This document shows positions 1-9,783 of a stretch of 64,000 nucleotides of DNA, in pieces. Each line of letters opens with the position of its first letter. Position 1 is the stretch's first letter. Made by a program: the position numbers and the translations under genes. The DNA is from Bradyrhizobium sp. SZCCT0153 (GTDB lineage: Bacteria; Pseudomonadota; Alphaproteobacteria; Rhizobiales; Xanthobacteraceae): contig NZ_JAFCKS010000002.1 in the NCBI RefSeq assembly GCF_018129995.1, positions 744,001-808,000 of the forward strand. The letters are read 5' to 3'. The notes under the pieces are model-generated. The model saw nothing but the letters and a program-made list of their open reading frames with translations. It ran no database searches and was not told where the DNA came from.

Positions 1-3000
1 TATACCTCCGACTCCCCCGGCAACGCCTTCGCATTCGGCGACATGCTGGTATCCGCCGGCAACGTCTCGATCCTGGCGCAGAAGCTGACTGGAAACAGCG
101 GCACGAACCCCGCGGCGCCCGCGGTCATCGCGCGCAGCTCGCCGATGATCAAGATCGAGAACAAGGGCCTCGACTTCATCGACCTGGCCAACCTCACGGT
201 CACCAATGTGACCGGAGGAAACATCACCTATCGCCAGATCGACCATGTCGACCCGGATTCGCACTCCAATGTGACCTTCACCGCCACACCGAGCGCGACG
301 CCGATCATCGACATCTCGGCCACTTACAACCGCCTGGATCCCTTCAGCGGGCTCGGCGTCGACCAGAACGGCAACCAGCTGACCCGCACGCCCGACATCT
401 ACTTCGACGGCGCCGTCAATAACGAGAACGGCCTGCTCAAGATCACCAACAATCTCGGCAGCATCGTCGCGTCGCAGTCGCTCAATGCCGCGACCGTCCA
501 GATGGTGGCGCCCAACGGCTCGTTCGTCTTCCTGGGCGGCCTTGGCAGCTTCTACACCTCCAACCACGATGTTCTCTCGCAATGGGCGGGTGTCGAATTC
601 AAGCCGGCTGACGATGACACGCTGACGGCGGTCATGGCGGCGGCGACCTATCTCGGCGCCTATGGCGACTACGCGACCAGCCCGCATATCGGCGCGGGCG
701 GCGGCCACCCGTATTCCTACTATTGCTGCGTCGACGGCAATACCGGCGTTCAGCAAACGGCGAGCAGCAGCACGATCTTCACCGCGCGCATGCTGGATCT
801 GTACTACGACGGCCTGTCGCTCTATTCGGCGATCTTCCTGCCGATGGGCCAGGGTGCGCCGGGCAACGGTAATCCCAACGCCGGCAGCGTGCCTAACGCC
901 GCTACGCTCGCGATCATGGAAGGGCCGACGGTTCAGACCATCTCCACCGCGCCGTGGGAACGGGATACCTATACCGGCCAGGGCGTCTACAGCAACACGA
1001 CCTACGATTACACCACGACCTCGACAGATTCCCAGGGCAACACCACCACCACCAACCACACGTCCACGTTCTACTCGCCATTCAATTGCGCGGGGTGTTC
1101 TGCCTACTTCCAGGTCGTCAATATCCAGCCCGACGTGATCACGCCGAGGACCGCGCAATCGAACTCTTCCTCGAACAATAGCTCGACCGCGACCGCGGGG
1201 TACCAAACGCCCGCTAACGCGCCTTTCATCTTCGGCAAGGCGATCATCATCTCGGCTGGCGTCATCAACATCAACGGCACCATCCAGAGCGGCACGAGCA
1301 GCGATTACTCGGTCGATATCGGCGGCGCCGCGTTGACCGCTATCAACACCCTCAAGACCAGCAACAATGGCGCGGACTTTGCCCAGGCCCAGGCCAACGC
1401 GCGGAACGGCAGCTATTACGACATCACGGCCTCTGCGACGACGGAGGCCGCCAGCGACATCAAGATCGGGGTGAAGTACAACGCTCTCACCGACCAGATC
1501 ATGGTGAACGGCGTGGTGCAGGGCTCGGGCGGCTACGTCTATTTGAACGGAAAGATCATCTCGACCTCGACCCAGGATGGAGTTTCCCAGGGCACTATCG
1601 CGGTCAAAGGCGGCGCCGGCTCGATCACGGTCAACAACTCAACCGGGCTCCAGCTCGTCACCAACACCATCAATACCGGCGTCAGCGCGCCGAGCGTGAT
1701 CGAGATCGTCGATCAGCTCCAGCAGCAGACGACGTGGTACGTCTACAATCCTTCCGCTGCGGGCAGCCAGCAGGTGTCGACGTATCGGACGAGCGGCGTC
1801 AATGCGAGCCAGTACACCGACTCGATGCTGACCGGCCTCAGCGGCACGGCAGGCATCCAGTACGCGCCGAAGGCAAACATGTATTACCAGTGGGTCGATA
1901 CGGCCACGCTCGATCGTCCGACGGACTCGACGCAGTTCGACTACGGCTGGCATTACACGCCTAATTCGACCACCGGGCAGAACTGGACCCGCACGATCAG
2001 CCTCGTTTCGAATGTGATGCAGGCCACGGGCGGCGGCGGCAACACCGGCCAATTGCAAAGCAGCAACTTCCAGGAAGTCGTCACCGCGACCGGCGGCTAT
2101 CACAGCGGCGGCGGCGGCACCCATCCCGAGAAGTGCTGCGGCGCGGACGGCCAATACAATTGGTACCAGGAGATCTACGATCACCTGACCCTGACGCTGA
2201 CGAATACGGTCAAGGCGTCGAACCCGATCAACATCTCGTTCAGCGGCGGCGGCAACAGCACGGTTTCGGTCACTTCGAACTCCGGCATCGTCGTCAACGG
2301 TCCGATCAACAACCTCTCGGGCACGACGACGGTCAGCGCCACCGGAGCCAATTCGGCCGTCACCTCCGGCGCGGACGCGAACAACCCGATGATATCGGGC
2401 AGGAGCGTGATTCTCTCGGCGGATGGCGGTATCGGCACGATCGGCGCGAACGGTGTTCCCGTCCAGGTGCAGGTCTATGGCGGCAGCCTGACGGCTAGTT
2501 CGATCGACCACGACATCGCGATCGCGGCCATCGGCTCGCTTTCGATCAACCAGGTGAAAGTGAATTCGGCAGGCAGCGCGCCGCCGCAGGGCAGCGTCTC
2601 TATCTCGGCGACCGGCGACATCAACTCGGCGTCCCCCTACAACGGCGCCAACCCCGTCGTGACCGGCAAGAACGTCGAGATCGACTCCACCGCCGGCGCG
2701 ATCGGCGCGACGAGCAGCGTCGTCAATGGCGCGTCTACCCTGACCAACATCAATCCGCTGGTGATCCAGGCGACGGGCACCGCGCAGGCCGGCGGCAGCG
2801 TCGATGGCGGCGTTCTCGACAGCGCCTCGGCCACCGGCACCTACATCGTCCAGTCCAAGGGCGATTTGCGCCTCGGCACGGTCCAGTCGAGCGGCGGCCC
2901 GGTGTTCCTGGAGGCGGCCGGCTCCGACGGCAATCAGGCCAACATCCTGAACGGCCGGGCAGCGGTGGGTCTCACCCAGGCGCAGAGCCAGCATCTCCAG

Positions 3001-6000
3001 GACGTCTGGGCCAGCCTCGACCTGCTCAGCGGCAACGCCGCCACCAACGCCGTCAACAGCTACCAGTCAATGGTGACGTCGGCCTATAACGACTACTTCC
3101 AGCTCAAGAACATCGCCTTCGCGAACGGCAGCACCTACAACCCGACCTCGGTGGGCCTGACGGTGCTTCGGGCGCAAGTGGCTGCCAAGCTCGGCATCGA
3201 TCCGGCCAACGTCTCGACGATGGACATGAAAGTCGAGGCCACCACGCGGTTCCTGAGGGACCAGTTCCTGCTCGGCAAGATCACCACCGACGAGCTCAAG
3301 AGCTCGCTGACGGCACTGCTTGGCACCGCCCCCGCAGATCCGCTGGGGGCCGTGTTCGGCAGCTCGCTGTCGTCGGCGTTGTTCACGAAGCTGTTCGACG
3401 GCGTCTCCACGGCCAATCAGCGCATGCCGAGCAACACGGCGCTGCAGACAGCGCTGAACTCCTACAATGCGGGCTACGCCTACACGCTCGCATCGACCGA
3501 GCGGGTCTACGGCATCATCACCGCCGGCGCGCAGTGGACGCAGAGCCAGCTCGCCTACACCGTGTCCTCGTCGGCCGTCGGCGCCGCACCGCCGCCGATC
3601 GACGAGAACGTCGTTGCCAATGTCAGCGCGAACCAGATCATGCTCTACGCGCCGCGCGGCTCGGTCGGCAATTCGGCCGCGCCCCAGACTTTCAACTTCA
3701 CCAGCGTCGATTCCTCGGCGCTGTCGCCGGAGCAGAGGGGATTGCTCGCGACGGCGGGTCCCGGCCAGCTCACCGTCGGCGCGACCACCGACCCGACGAC
3801 CCATGTCGTGACCTATACGGTCAGCTTGTCGCAGCAGAACCTCGTCGTTGTCGACAATCCGATCGCGATCTCGGCCAAGGCGCTGACGAATGTGTATCTC
3901 GGCAGCAAGAACAGCCTCACGCTCGGCGGCATCACCGCGAACTATGGCCCGATCGCGGCCGCACAGGCCAACGGCATCGAGGTCACCGGCCGCGGCGACG
4001 TCAAGCTCGACGCTGTAACCAGCATCAGCGCCGCCGCCGGCGTGACCGGCACTCCGGTGATATCAGGCGATATCGGCAACCTGACCCTGATCGCCGAGCA
4101 TGGCAATGTCGGCGCCTCAGGGGCAGCCGGAAGCAATCCCGCGACCAACGCGAACGCGATCCAGATCGCCTTCGCCGACCCGGCCAACGACCAGCTCGAC
4201 CAGGTCTCGTCCGCTCAGGGCATTTATGTGAAGCAGACCACCGGCGATCTCATCCTCGGCAATATCTCCGCCGGCAATGCGATCCAGCTCGCGGCGAGCG
4301 GCAGCATCTACGCCGAAGCCGGCTTCACGGACCGTTCGGCGATCCATATCCTGGGCACCGACCTTGATCTGCGCGCCGGCGGCAACATCGGCTTCAATGG
4401 CTCCATCTTCCAGCCCTTGCAGGTGAATATCTCGGGCAGCGTAACCGGCTCGGCGTTCGGCGATCTCAGCATCCTGGCGGTCACCGGCGATCTCGTGATC
4501 GGCGCGAGCGGCGCCTACGGGACGGTGACGGCCGGCGGCGCACTGACGTTGAACGTGCCGCGCGGTGCGCTCACCATCAATGCCGACATCACCAGCGACG
4601 GCCTGATGCAACTGCTCGCCAACCGCGGTTTGACCTTCGCCGCCGGCTCCAGCGCAGCGCCGGTGGTTGCGACCAGCAGCTCCGACGGTATGACGCTGGT
4701 CGCCGCGACGCTGTCGATGGGCACCTATTCGGCCATCAACGCGGCCGGCGTGATCTCGGTGACCACCACGGGCGATGCGACGATCGGCCAGCTGAATTCG
4801 TCGCTGTCCTATGCGGCGGCTTCGAACGCGCCCTCGATCATCGTCACTGCCGGTGGCGTCGCCTCGCTCGGAGCGATCATCGACAATGGCGACGGCCAGA
4901 CCAAGTTCGTAGCGTCCGGCGCGGGCGCCGAAGTTTCGTTGAGCGCATCGAACGGCATCGGCAGCGCGACGAGCCGGTACGACTTCAACGCTGCGCGGCT
5001 GTCGGCAAGCACGAGCGATGGCGACATCTATCTGAAGGCTCTGACCGACACCGAGGCGAGCCTGCTGTCCGCGATAAAGGGCAGCGTGGACATCGTCGGC
5101 ACAGGCGAGCTGACGCTCGATCAGGTGCTGGCGGGCACGGCAACCGGGGCGAGCGGCTTCTTCAGCGCCGTTACCAACAATGGCAGCATCGTCATTGGAA
5201 CCGCCGACACCAGCGGCTCGCAGACGGTCCACGCCAGCCAGAACGTCACGTTCAAGGCGCTGGCGGCCACTGGCAATAGCGGCGACATCGGCAACGTCAC
5301 CGTCACTGCCGACAACGGCTTCATCCTGGCGCAGACAGTGATGGCGGGCGGCGTGCCGACACTCGGCTCGGTCTCGGCCAACGGCTCGGCGCGGCTGATC
5401 GCGGCAGGGACCAACACCGGTCATAACCTCACGGCGTCGACCGGCAACGCGGTGCTGCAGGGCACCGTCGTCAATTGGGACAATCTCAATGTCGGCGGTT
5501 CGCTCGGCATGACCGCGACGACAGGTGCGATCACGCTCGGCACCGCCGTCAGCGGCGGCACGCAGACCCTGCACGCCGCGGGCGACATCGTATTCGCCCA
5601 GCTCACCACCACAGGCATCCCCGGGGATGCCGGTGATATCGACCTGCGCGCAGATGCCGGTTCGATCCGGGGTGGATCGATCTTCGCCAACGGCGACACG
5701 CACTTCGCTTCGGCGGGATCGGTCTCGCTCGACCGGATCAGCGGCTCCACGATCAAGCTGTCCTCGCCGGGTGACCTGACCATCGGCTTCGTCAGCGTGC
5801 GGAAAGAGCTCGACCTCGCGGCCGACACGATCAACGTCAGGGGCGAGCAGATCCGCTCGACGCCGCAGATCCCGCTGATCATGAACGTGACGGGCTACAA
5901 CGGCGGCACCGCGACCTCGGCCAACGTCTCGATCGATCCTGACAGCATCATCATCAACCAGTTCAGGGTGGTGGACGCCAACTTCTGGACCGACGCGCGG

Positions 6001-6564
6001 GCCGTCGCGATCCTGAGCGGCTATGTGCCTGGTCAGCTCATGCTCACCACGGCGACCCAGCAGGTGTTGCTCAACAACCGTACGCCGGCTCCGTCCAACT
6101 GGCCGACGCTTCAGCTCTATCAACCGGGTGGCGTGTTCACGATGAGCCAGGTCGGCAACGCCAATGTCAGCAACGCCTATGTGGTGTTCTACACCGGTGA
6201 CATCTCGGCGACTGTCACCAACTACGGGCCGACCCACACCTGCTGCAACGACTTCACCGGCGCCAGCATGATCCGCAACATCTCCGTCGACGGCGAGGGC
6301 AGCGAGAGCATCGAGACCTGGCTCGCGAAGAAGGACGGGGGCACGTTCTACCTGCTCGGTCTCTCCGGCCAGGCACGGCTCGACGCGCTGCTGACGCCGC
6401 GGCCGGTCGAGACCATCGGTTCCGGGCCAGCCGTCAACATCGAGGGATTGAGCGACATGCGCAAGCTGCGCCGCCAGGGGCAGCGCGCGGGGCGCACGGG
6501 CTGGAAGGACGCGGCGGTTGAGACGACGAAGCCGGCGGTCGGCCGGCTCGCACAGGCGTGGTAA
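1..6564 (+). CDS. Filamentous haemagglutinin-like TpsA exoprotein, 5'-truncated by the window edge
   Basis: The reading frame is open from base 1 with no stop, so the gene begins upstream; about 2187 residues are visible. The protein is rich in Gly, Ser, Thr, Asn and short hydrophobic alternations (for example repeated GDI, GNV and ASGSI units), typical of a right-handed beta-helix adhesin secreted by the two-partner pathway. The N-terminal secretion (TPS) domain is not in the window. Its stop overlaps the start of a TpsB transporter by one base, which fits a tpsA-tpsB operon. Unusual are three vicinal-cysteine motifs of the form His-x(n)-Cys-Cys near visible residues 242, 712 and 2081, plus a CxxC near 364. 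The cargo activity is unknown; adhesin is the default inference. Confidence 0.8.
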   Translation, partial: YTSDSPGNAFAFGDMLVSAGNVSILAQKLTGNSGTNPAAPAVIARSSPMIKIENKGLDFIDLANLTVTNVTGGNITYRQIDHVDPDSHSNVTFTATPSATPIIDISATYNRLDPFSGLGVDQNGNQLTRTPDIYFDGAVNNENGLLKITNNLGSIVASQSLNAATVQMVAPNGSFVFLGGLGSFYTSNHDVLSQWAGVEFKPADDDTLTAVMAAATYLGAYGDYATSPHIGAGGGHPYSYYCCVDGNTGVQQTASSSTIFTARMLDLYYDGLSLYSAIFLPMGQGAPGNGNPNAGSVPNAATLAIMEGPTVQTISTAPWERDTYTGQGVYSNTTYDYTTTSTDSQGNTTTTNHTSTFYSPFNCAGCSAYFQVVNIQPDVITPRTAQSNSSSNNSSTATAGYQTPANAPFIFGKAIIISAGVININGTIQSGTSSDYSVDIGGAALTAINTLKTSNNGADFAQAQANARNGSYYDITASATTEAASDIKIGVKYNALTDQIMVNGVVQGSGGYVYLNGKIISTSTQDGVSQGTIAVKGGAGSITVNNSTGLQLVTNTINTGVSAPSVIEIVDQLQQQTTWYVYNPSAAGSQQVSTYRTSGVNASQYTDSMLTGLSGTAGIQYAPKANMYYQWVDTATLDRPTDSTQFDYGWHYTPNSTTGQNWTRTISLVSNVMQATGGGGNTGQLQSSNFQEVVTATGGYHSGGGGTHPEKCCGADGQYNWYQEIYDHLTLTLTNTVKASNPINISFSGGGNSTVSVTSNSGIVVNGPINNLSGTTTVSATGANSAVTSGADANNPMISGRSVILSADGGIGTIGANGVPVQVQVYGGSLTASSIDHDIAIAAIGSLSINQVKVNSAGSAPPQGSVSISATGDINSASPYNGANPVVTGKNVEIDSTAGAIGATSSVVNGASTLTNINPLVIQATGTAQAGGSVDGGVLDSASATGTYIVQSKGDLRLGTVQSSGGPVFLEAAGSDGNQANILNGRAAVGLTQAQSQHLQDVWASLDLLSGNAATNAVNSYQSMVTSAYNDYFQLKNIAFANGSTYNPTSVGLTVLRAQVAAKLGIDPANVSTMDMKVEATTRFLRDQFLLGKITTDELKSSLTALLGTAPADPLGAVFGSSLSSALFTKLFDGVSTANQRMPSNTALQTALNSYNAGYAYTLASTERVYGIITAGAQWTQSQLAYTVSSSAVGAAPPPIDENVVANVSANQIMLYAPRGSVGNSAAPQTFNFTSVDSSALSPEQRGLLATAGPGQLTVGATTDPTTHVVTYTVSLSQQNLVVVDNPIAISAKALTNVYLGSKNSLTLGGITANYGPIAAAQANGIEVTGRGDVKLDAVTSISAAAGVTGTPVISGDIGNLTLIAEHGNVGASGAAGSNPATNANAIQIAFADPANDQLDQVSSAQGIYVKQTTGDLILGNISAGNAIQLAASGSIYAEAGFTDRSAIHILGTDLDLRAGGNIGFNGSIFQPLQVNISGSVTGSAFGDLSILAVTGDLVIGASGAYGTVTAGGALTLNVPRGALTINADITSDGLMQLLANRGLTFAAGSSAAPVVATSSSDGMTLVAATLSMGTYSAINAAGVISVTTTGDATIGQLNSSLSYAAASNAPSIIVTAGGVASLGAIIDNGDGQTKFVASGAGAEVSLSASNGIGSATSRYDFNAARLSASTSDGDIYLKALTDTEASLLSAIKGSVDIVGTGELTLDQVLAGTATGASGFFSAVTNNGSIVIGTADTSGSQTVHASQNVTFKALAATGNSGDIGNVTVTADNGFILAQTVMAGGVPTLGSVSANGSARLIAAGTNTGHNLTASTGNAVLQGTVVNWDNLNVGGSLGMTATTGAITLGTAVSGGTQTLHAAGDIVFAQLTTTGIPGDAGDIDLRADAGSIRGGSIFANGDTHFASAGSVSLDRISGSTIKLSSPGDLTIGFVSVRKELDLAADTINVRGEQIRSTPQIPLIMNVTGYNGGTATSANVSIDPDSIIINQFRVVDANFWTDARAVAILSGYVPGQLMLTTATQQVLLNNRTPAPSNWPTLQLYQPGGVFTMSQVGNANVSNAYVVFYTGDISATVTNYGPTHTCCNDFTGASMIRNISVDGEGSESIETWLAKKDGGTFYLLGLSGQARLDALLTPRPVETIGSGPAVNIEGLSDMRKLRRQGQRAGRTGWKDAAVETTKPAVGRLAQAW

Positions 6565-8270
6565 TGGGATTCGGGATGCGGATTTGGGGGGCAGCTTTTG
6601 GGGTCGGGCTTGCAGCTTGCTGCATCGCAGCCTCGCGCGCGCAAGTTCCCTCGATCAACCCCGGCGTGATCCAGAACGACATCGACCGGCAGCGCCGCCA
6701 GCTCGAGCAGCGGAGCGCGCCGCCCAAGCTCAACGGGCCGGCCGTGATCGGCGGCGAGCGGGAAAAGTCCCAGCTCCTGAAGCCGGGCGGGCCGAAATTC
6801 CGCCTGCGCAAGGTCGAGTTCAGCGGGTCCAAGTTCATCACGCCGGCCGAGTTCGATGAGATCGCGAAGAAATATGTCGGCAAGAACGTCGACATCGCCG
6901 CGCTGTTGCAGCTCGTCGCCGACATCAACGCCATCTACACCGAGCGCGGCATCGTCACGGGTATCGCGACGCTGCCCGAGCAGGATGCCAAGGGCGGCAT
7001 CGTCCGCGTCAAGCTGACCGAGGGCCGGCTTCAGAAGACGACCATCGAGGGCAACAAGCAGACCCGCACCGACTACATCCTTCAGCGTGTCAAGGAGCCC
7101 GAAGGCGAGGTCCTCGACGTTCCAAAACTCAATCGCGACGTGATCTGGTTCAACCGGACCGACGACGTGCAGATCAAGGCGCTGCTCCAGCCCGGCACGA
7201 GCTTCGGCCTGACCGACCTCCAGTTCGCGGTGATCGAGCCGCCGGTCGACACCCTGCAGCTGTTCACCGACAACCAGGGCGTCGAGAACACCGGACGCTG
7301 GGAGGGCGGGGCCTTCTACAAGCGCCACGGCCTGTTCGGCGTCGACGACCGCCTGACCTTCTACGGCGTGCGTTCCGACGGCAATCTCAACGGCAACGTC
7401 GCCTACAGCGTTCCGGTCAATCCCTGGGGCGGCCGCGTCGGCGTCAGCTACACCGAAGGCAAGATCAAGATCATCCAGGGACCGTTCGTCTCGCTCGACG
7501 TCACCGGCCGCTCGAGCCAGGCCGCGGTCAATTTCAGCCAGCCGGTCTGGGTGACGCAGAACTGGCTGGTGCTGCTCAACGCCGCCGAGACCGAAGGCAA
7601 GACTGTGAGCCGCTTCGCCACCGTCGCCGTCACCGACGATCACTACGACAAGGCCACGGCAGGCTTCTCGGTGACCAATTCCGGCGACGCCTATTCGATC
7701 ACGGTCTCTCCGGCCGTGAACTATATCGAATGGCAGGACCATGTGCTCGGCAACAACCGCTCGTTCAACACCTATACCGGCTCGTTGATCGCGACCAGCG
7801 CCGCCGGGCCGGCGAATTTCAGCACAAATTTGCTGGCGAGCTGGCAGTACACGCAGGAGAAGCTGCTGCCGGGCGACCAGATATTCTCGATCGGCGGTCC
7901 CACCACCGTGCGCGGTTATCCCTCCAACTCGGCGTCCGGCGACAGCGGCTATTACTTCAACGCCGAACTGCACTACAACTGGTCGCAATGGCTCAGGGGT
8001 TTCGACACCTACGTCTTCACCGACTGGGGCGCGGTGTATTCGACATACCCGGGGGTCACCGAGCTGAGTTCGGTCGGTGTCGGCTTCTCCTGGACCTACG
8101 CGTCGTTCCTGACATTCGAGGCAAATTACGCGACGCCGCTGAAGGTGGCGGTCTCGACCCAGAAGCACTACGAGGCCTATGGCCGCGTGATCTTCCGCCC
8201 GCTGTTGATGTTCCAGAAGCCGGAAAATCCGACGCCTGTGGCGGCGGTTGCCGGCAAGAGCAAGTCGTAG
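6564..8270 (+). CDS. ShlB/FhaC-type two-partner secretion transporter (TpsB)
   Basis: This is an outer-membrane 16-strand barrel protein expected to export the adjacent TpsA protein across the outer membrane. The ATG at 6564 overlaps the preceding TAA (TAATG); an in-frame GTG lies at 6558 and another ATG at 6576. A hydrophobic signal peptide covers roughly the first 25 residues and ends in an AxA-like site (IAASRA). A POTRA-type segment (FRLRKVEFSGSKFITPAEF) starts near residue 78. The C-terminal half has alternating barrel strands, and the VRGY motif conserved in Omp85/TpsB proteins appears as TTVRGYPSNS. Length of about 568 residues is normal for the family. It is likely co-transcribed with the gene before it. 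Confidence 0.88.
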   Translation: MGFGMRIWGAAFGVGLAACCIAASRAQVPSINPGVIQNDIDRQRRQLEQRSAPPKLNGPAVIGGEREKSQLLKPGGPKFRLRKVEFSGSKFITPAEFDEIAKKYVGKNVDIAALLQLVADINAIYTERGIVTGIATLPEQDAKGGIVRVKLTEGRLQKTTIEGNKQTRTDYILQRVKEPEGEVLDVPKLNRDVIWFNRTDDVQIKALLQPGTSFGLTDLQFAVIEPPVDTLQLFTDNQGVENTGRWEGGAFYKRHGLFGVDDRLTFYGVRSDGNLNGNVAYSVPVNPWGGRVGVSYTEGKIKIIQGPFVSLDVTGRSSQAAVNFSQPVWVTQNWLVLLNAAETEGKTVSRFATVAVTDDHYDKATAGFSVTNSGDAYSITVSPAVNYIEWQDHVLGNNRSFNTYTGSLIATSAAGPANFSTNLLASWQYTQEKLLPGDQIFSIGGPTTVRGYPSNSASGDSGYYFNAELHYNWSQWLRGFDTYVFTDWGAVYSTYPGVTELSSVGVGFSWTYASFLTFEANYATPLKVAVSTQKHYEAYGRVIFRPLLMFQKPENPTPVAAVAGKSKS

Positions 8271-8296
8271 AGGCGGATTGCTCTCTCTCGGTCGTC

Positions 8297-8366
8297 ATTG
8301 CGAGCGCAGCGAAGCAAACCAGAATCTTTCCGCCAATGAACTCTGGTTGCTCGCTGCGCTCGCAAT
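8297..8366. repeat. Imperfect palindromic intergenic repeat between convergent genes
   Basis: The left arm starting at 8297 (ATTGCGAGCGCAGCGA, continuing AAGCAAACCAGA) is nearly the reverse complement of the right arm ending at 8366 (CTCTGGTTGCTCGCTG, continuing CGCTCGCAAT). The result is a long stem with a few bulges and a loop of about 15 bases. It fills the gap between the TpsB gene and bluB, and its right end reaches the bluB stop codon. Similar 'ATTGCGAGCG...GAAGCAA' palindromes are, to my knowledge, scattered through Bradyrhizobium genomes. It may act as a bidirectional terminator. Confidence 0.65.
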
Positions 8367-8998
8367 TAGCGCCGCACCGTGAATCCCTCTGCTCCCCGCC
8401 TATGTTCCCATTTCGCCTGCTCGAGCTCAGGCTGGTCGCATTCTACTTCCGGATAGCCGATGCAGAGATAAGCGATGAATTTCCAGGAGTCCGGCACGTC
8501 GAGAATGGTGTGGATGCGATCCGGATTGAGGATCGATACCCAGCCGAGGCCGATGCCGTCGGCGCGCGCGCCGAGCCACATCGCGGTGATCGCGGCGACC
8601 ACGGAGTATTCCGTCGTCTCCGGCATGGTCGCGCGGCCGAGGCCGTGACCGATGTCGCTGGCCTTGTCGGCGAACACGGCGAGGTGGCCTGGGGCCTGTT
8701 CGAGGCCCGACAGTTTCAGCGTGGCATAGCGCGCGGCGCGCTCGCCGGCGTAGGCATTCAATGCATCGGCGTTGCACGCTTTGAAATCGTCGATCACGGC
8801 GCGGCGCCGCGCGGCATCCTCGACGATGACAAAGCGCCAGGGCTGGCTGAGGCCGACCGAAGGCGAAAGGCAGGCGGTTTCGATCAGCCGCGCGATGGCG
8901 CCGTCCGGCAGCGGGTTCGTTCGAAAGCGGCGCACGTCGCGGCGCCACACGAACAACTCGCGCAAGTGCTGACGGAAGGTGTCGTCAAACTCGACCAT
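8366..8998 (-). CDS. bluB: 5,6-dimethylbenzimidazole synthase BluB
   Basis: BluB cannibalises reduced FMN with oxygen to make 5,6-dimethylbenzimidazole, the lower ligand of cobalamin. The 210-residue protein has the nitroreductase-like fold signatures of the family: the RRDVRRF segment near the N terminus, LSPSVGLSQPWRF around residue 45, and a C-terminal GWVSI...IGYPE block. The start ATG at 8998 gives MVEFDDTF; it lies 2 bases after the cobS stop, so it is the third gene of a cobU-cobS-bluB operon. The stop codon is embedded in a palindromic repeat. Length and motifs are typical. Confidence 0.93.
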   Translation of the reverse strand: MVEFDDTFRQHLRELFVWRRDVRRFRTNPLPDGAIARLIETACLSPSVGLSQPWRFVIVEDAARRRAVIDDFKACNADALNAYAGERAARYATLKLSGLEQAPGHLAVFADKASDIGHGLGRATMPETTEYSVVAAITAMWLGARADGIGLGWVSILNPDRIHTILDVPDSWKFIAYLCIGYPEVECDQPELEQAKWEHRRGAEGFTVRR

Positions 8999-9000
8999 GA

Positions 9001-9783
9001 TCAGTCTCCCATCCGGAACGATGCCGCCACCAGCAGGATGAGGATCTCGCCGCTCTGCTCGAACGCGCCGAGGATGTCGCCGGTCTGCCCGCCGATCTGG
9101 CGGACGGCGAGCCGCGCCAGGATCAGGCCGGCGAGGGACAGCAGGATCAGGCCGACGAGCGCCTTGCCCGGCCCGAGCGCGAGGGCGAGGGTGAGCGTTC
9201 CGACAGCAAAGGCGATGGCGATGCTGCGGCGCGGCGGCTCTCCGGCGCTCGCCGACAGACCGTCGGGGCGCGCCGGCGCGACCAGCGACATGAAGGCCGG
9301 TACTCCGGCGCGGGCCGCGGCATGCGCAGCGCAGAGCGCCAGCGTGACCGTCCACTGGTTGGCGATGACGGCGAGCGCGCTCCAGCGCAGGCCGAACGAC
9401 AGGATTAGCGCGCAGACGCCATAAGTGCCGATCCGGCTGTCGCGCATGATCTCGAGCTTGCGCTCGCGGGTTCGCCCGCCGCCGAGCCCGTCGGCGGTAT
9501 CAGCAAGACCGTCCTCGTGCAGCGCTCCGGTGATGAGAGCAGTCGCGGCCAGCGCGAGAAGGGCGGCAGGGCCCGGCGTCAATCCCAGCCTGCTCGCGAT
9601 CGTATAGGCCGCAGCGCCCGCGAGGCCGACCAGCAGTCCGGCGACCGGAACGGCCCAGGTCGCGCGCGCAACGGTGCCGTCACCGGCGGGCTTCGACGAT
9701 GCCACCGGCAGGATCGTGACGAAGGACACAGCGATCCTGAGATCGGCGACGATGTCTTTCAGAAGTTCGGCGCGCGGCATCAT
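9001..9783 (-). CDS. cobS: Adenosylcobinamide-GDP ribazoletransferase (cobalamin synthase)
   Basis: This integral membrane enzyme joins adenosylcobinamide-GDP to alpha-ribazole(-phosphate) in the last assembly step; it is called CobV in the Pseudomonas denitrificans nomenclature. The 260-residue protein is strongly hydrophobic with several Ala/Leu/Gly-rich membrane segments. It contains the acidic cluster HEDGLADTADGLGGG, which is diagnostic of the family and binds the divalent metal. The ATG at 9783 overlaps the cobU stop (ATGA); a second in-frame ATG follows immediately at 9780. It sits between cobU and bluB, which supply its two substrates. Confidence 0.93.
   Translation of the reverse strand: MMPRAELLKDIVADLRIAVSFVTILPVASSKPAGDGTVARATWAVPVAGLLVGLAGAAAYTIASRLGLTPGPAALLALAATALITGALHEDGLADTADGLGGGRTRERKLEIMRDSRIGTYGVCALILSFGLRWSALAVIANQWTVTLALCAAHAAARAGVPAFMSLVAPARPDGLSASAGEPPRRSIAIAFAVGTLTLALALGPGKALVGLILLSLAGLILARLAVRQIGGQTGDILGAFEQSGEILILLVAASFRMGD

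Noticed and set aside
1639..6237. Long minus-strand open frames antisense to the exoprotein (for example 4117-6237)
   Set aside because: In very high GC coding DNA such frames arise by chance; the translations are low-complexity Arg/Ala/Gly-rich and match no family.
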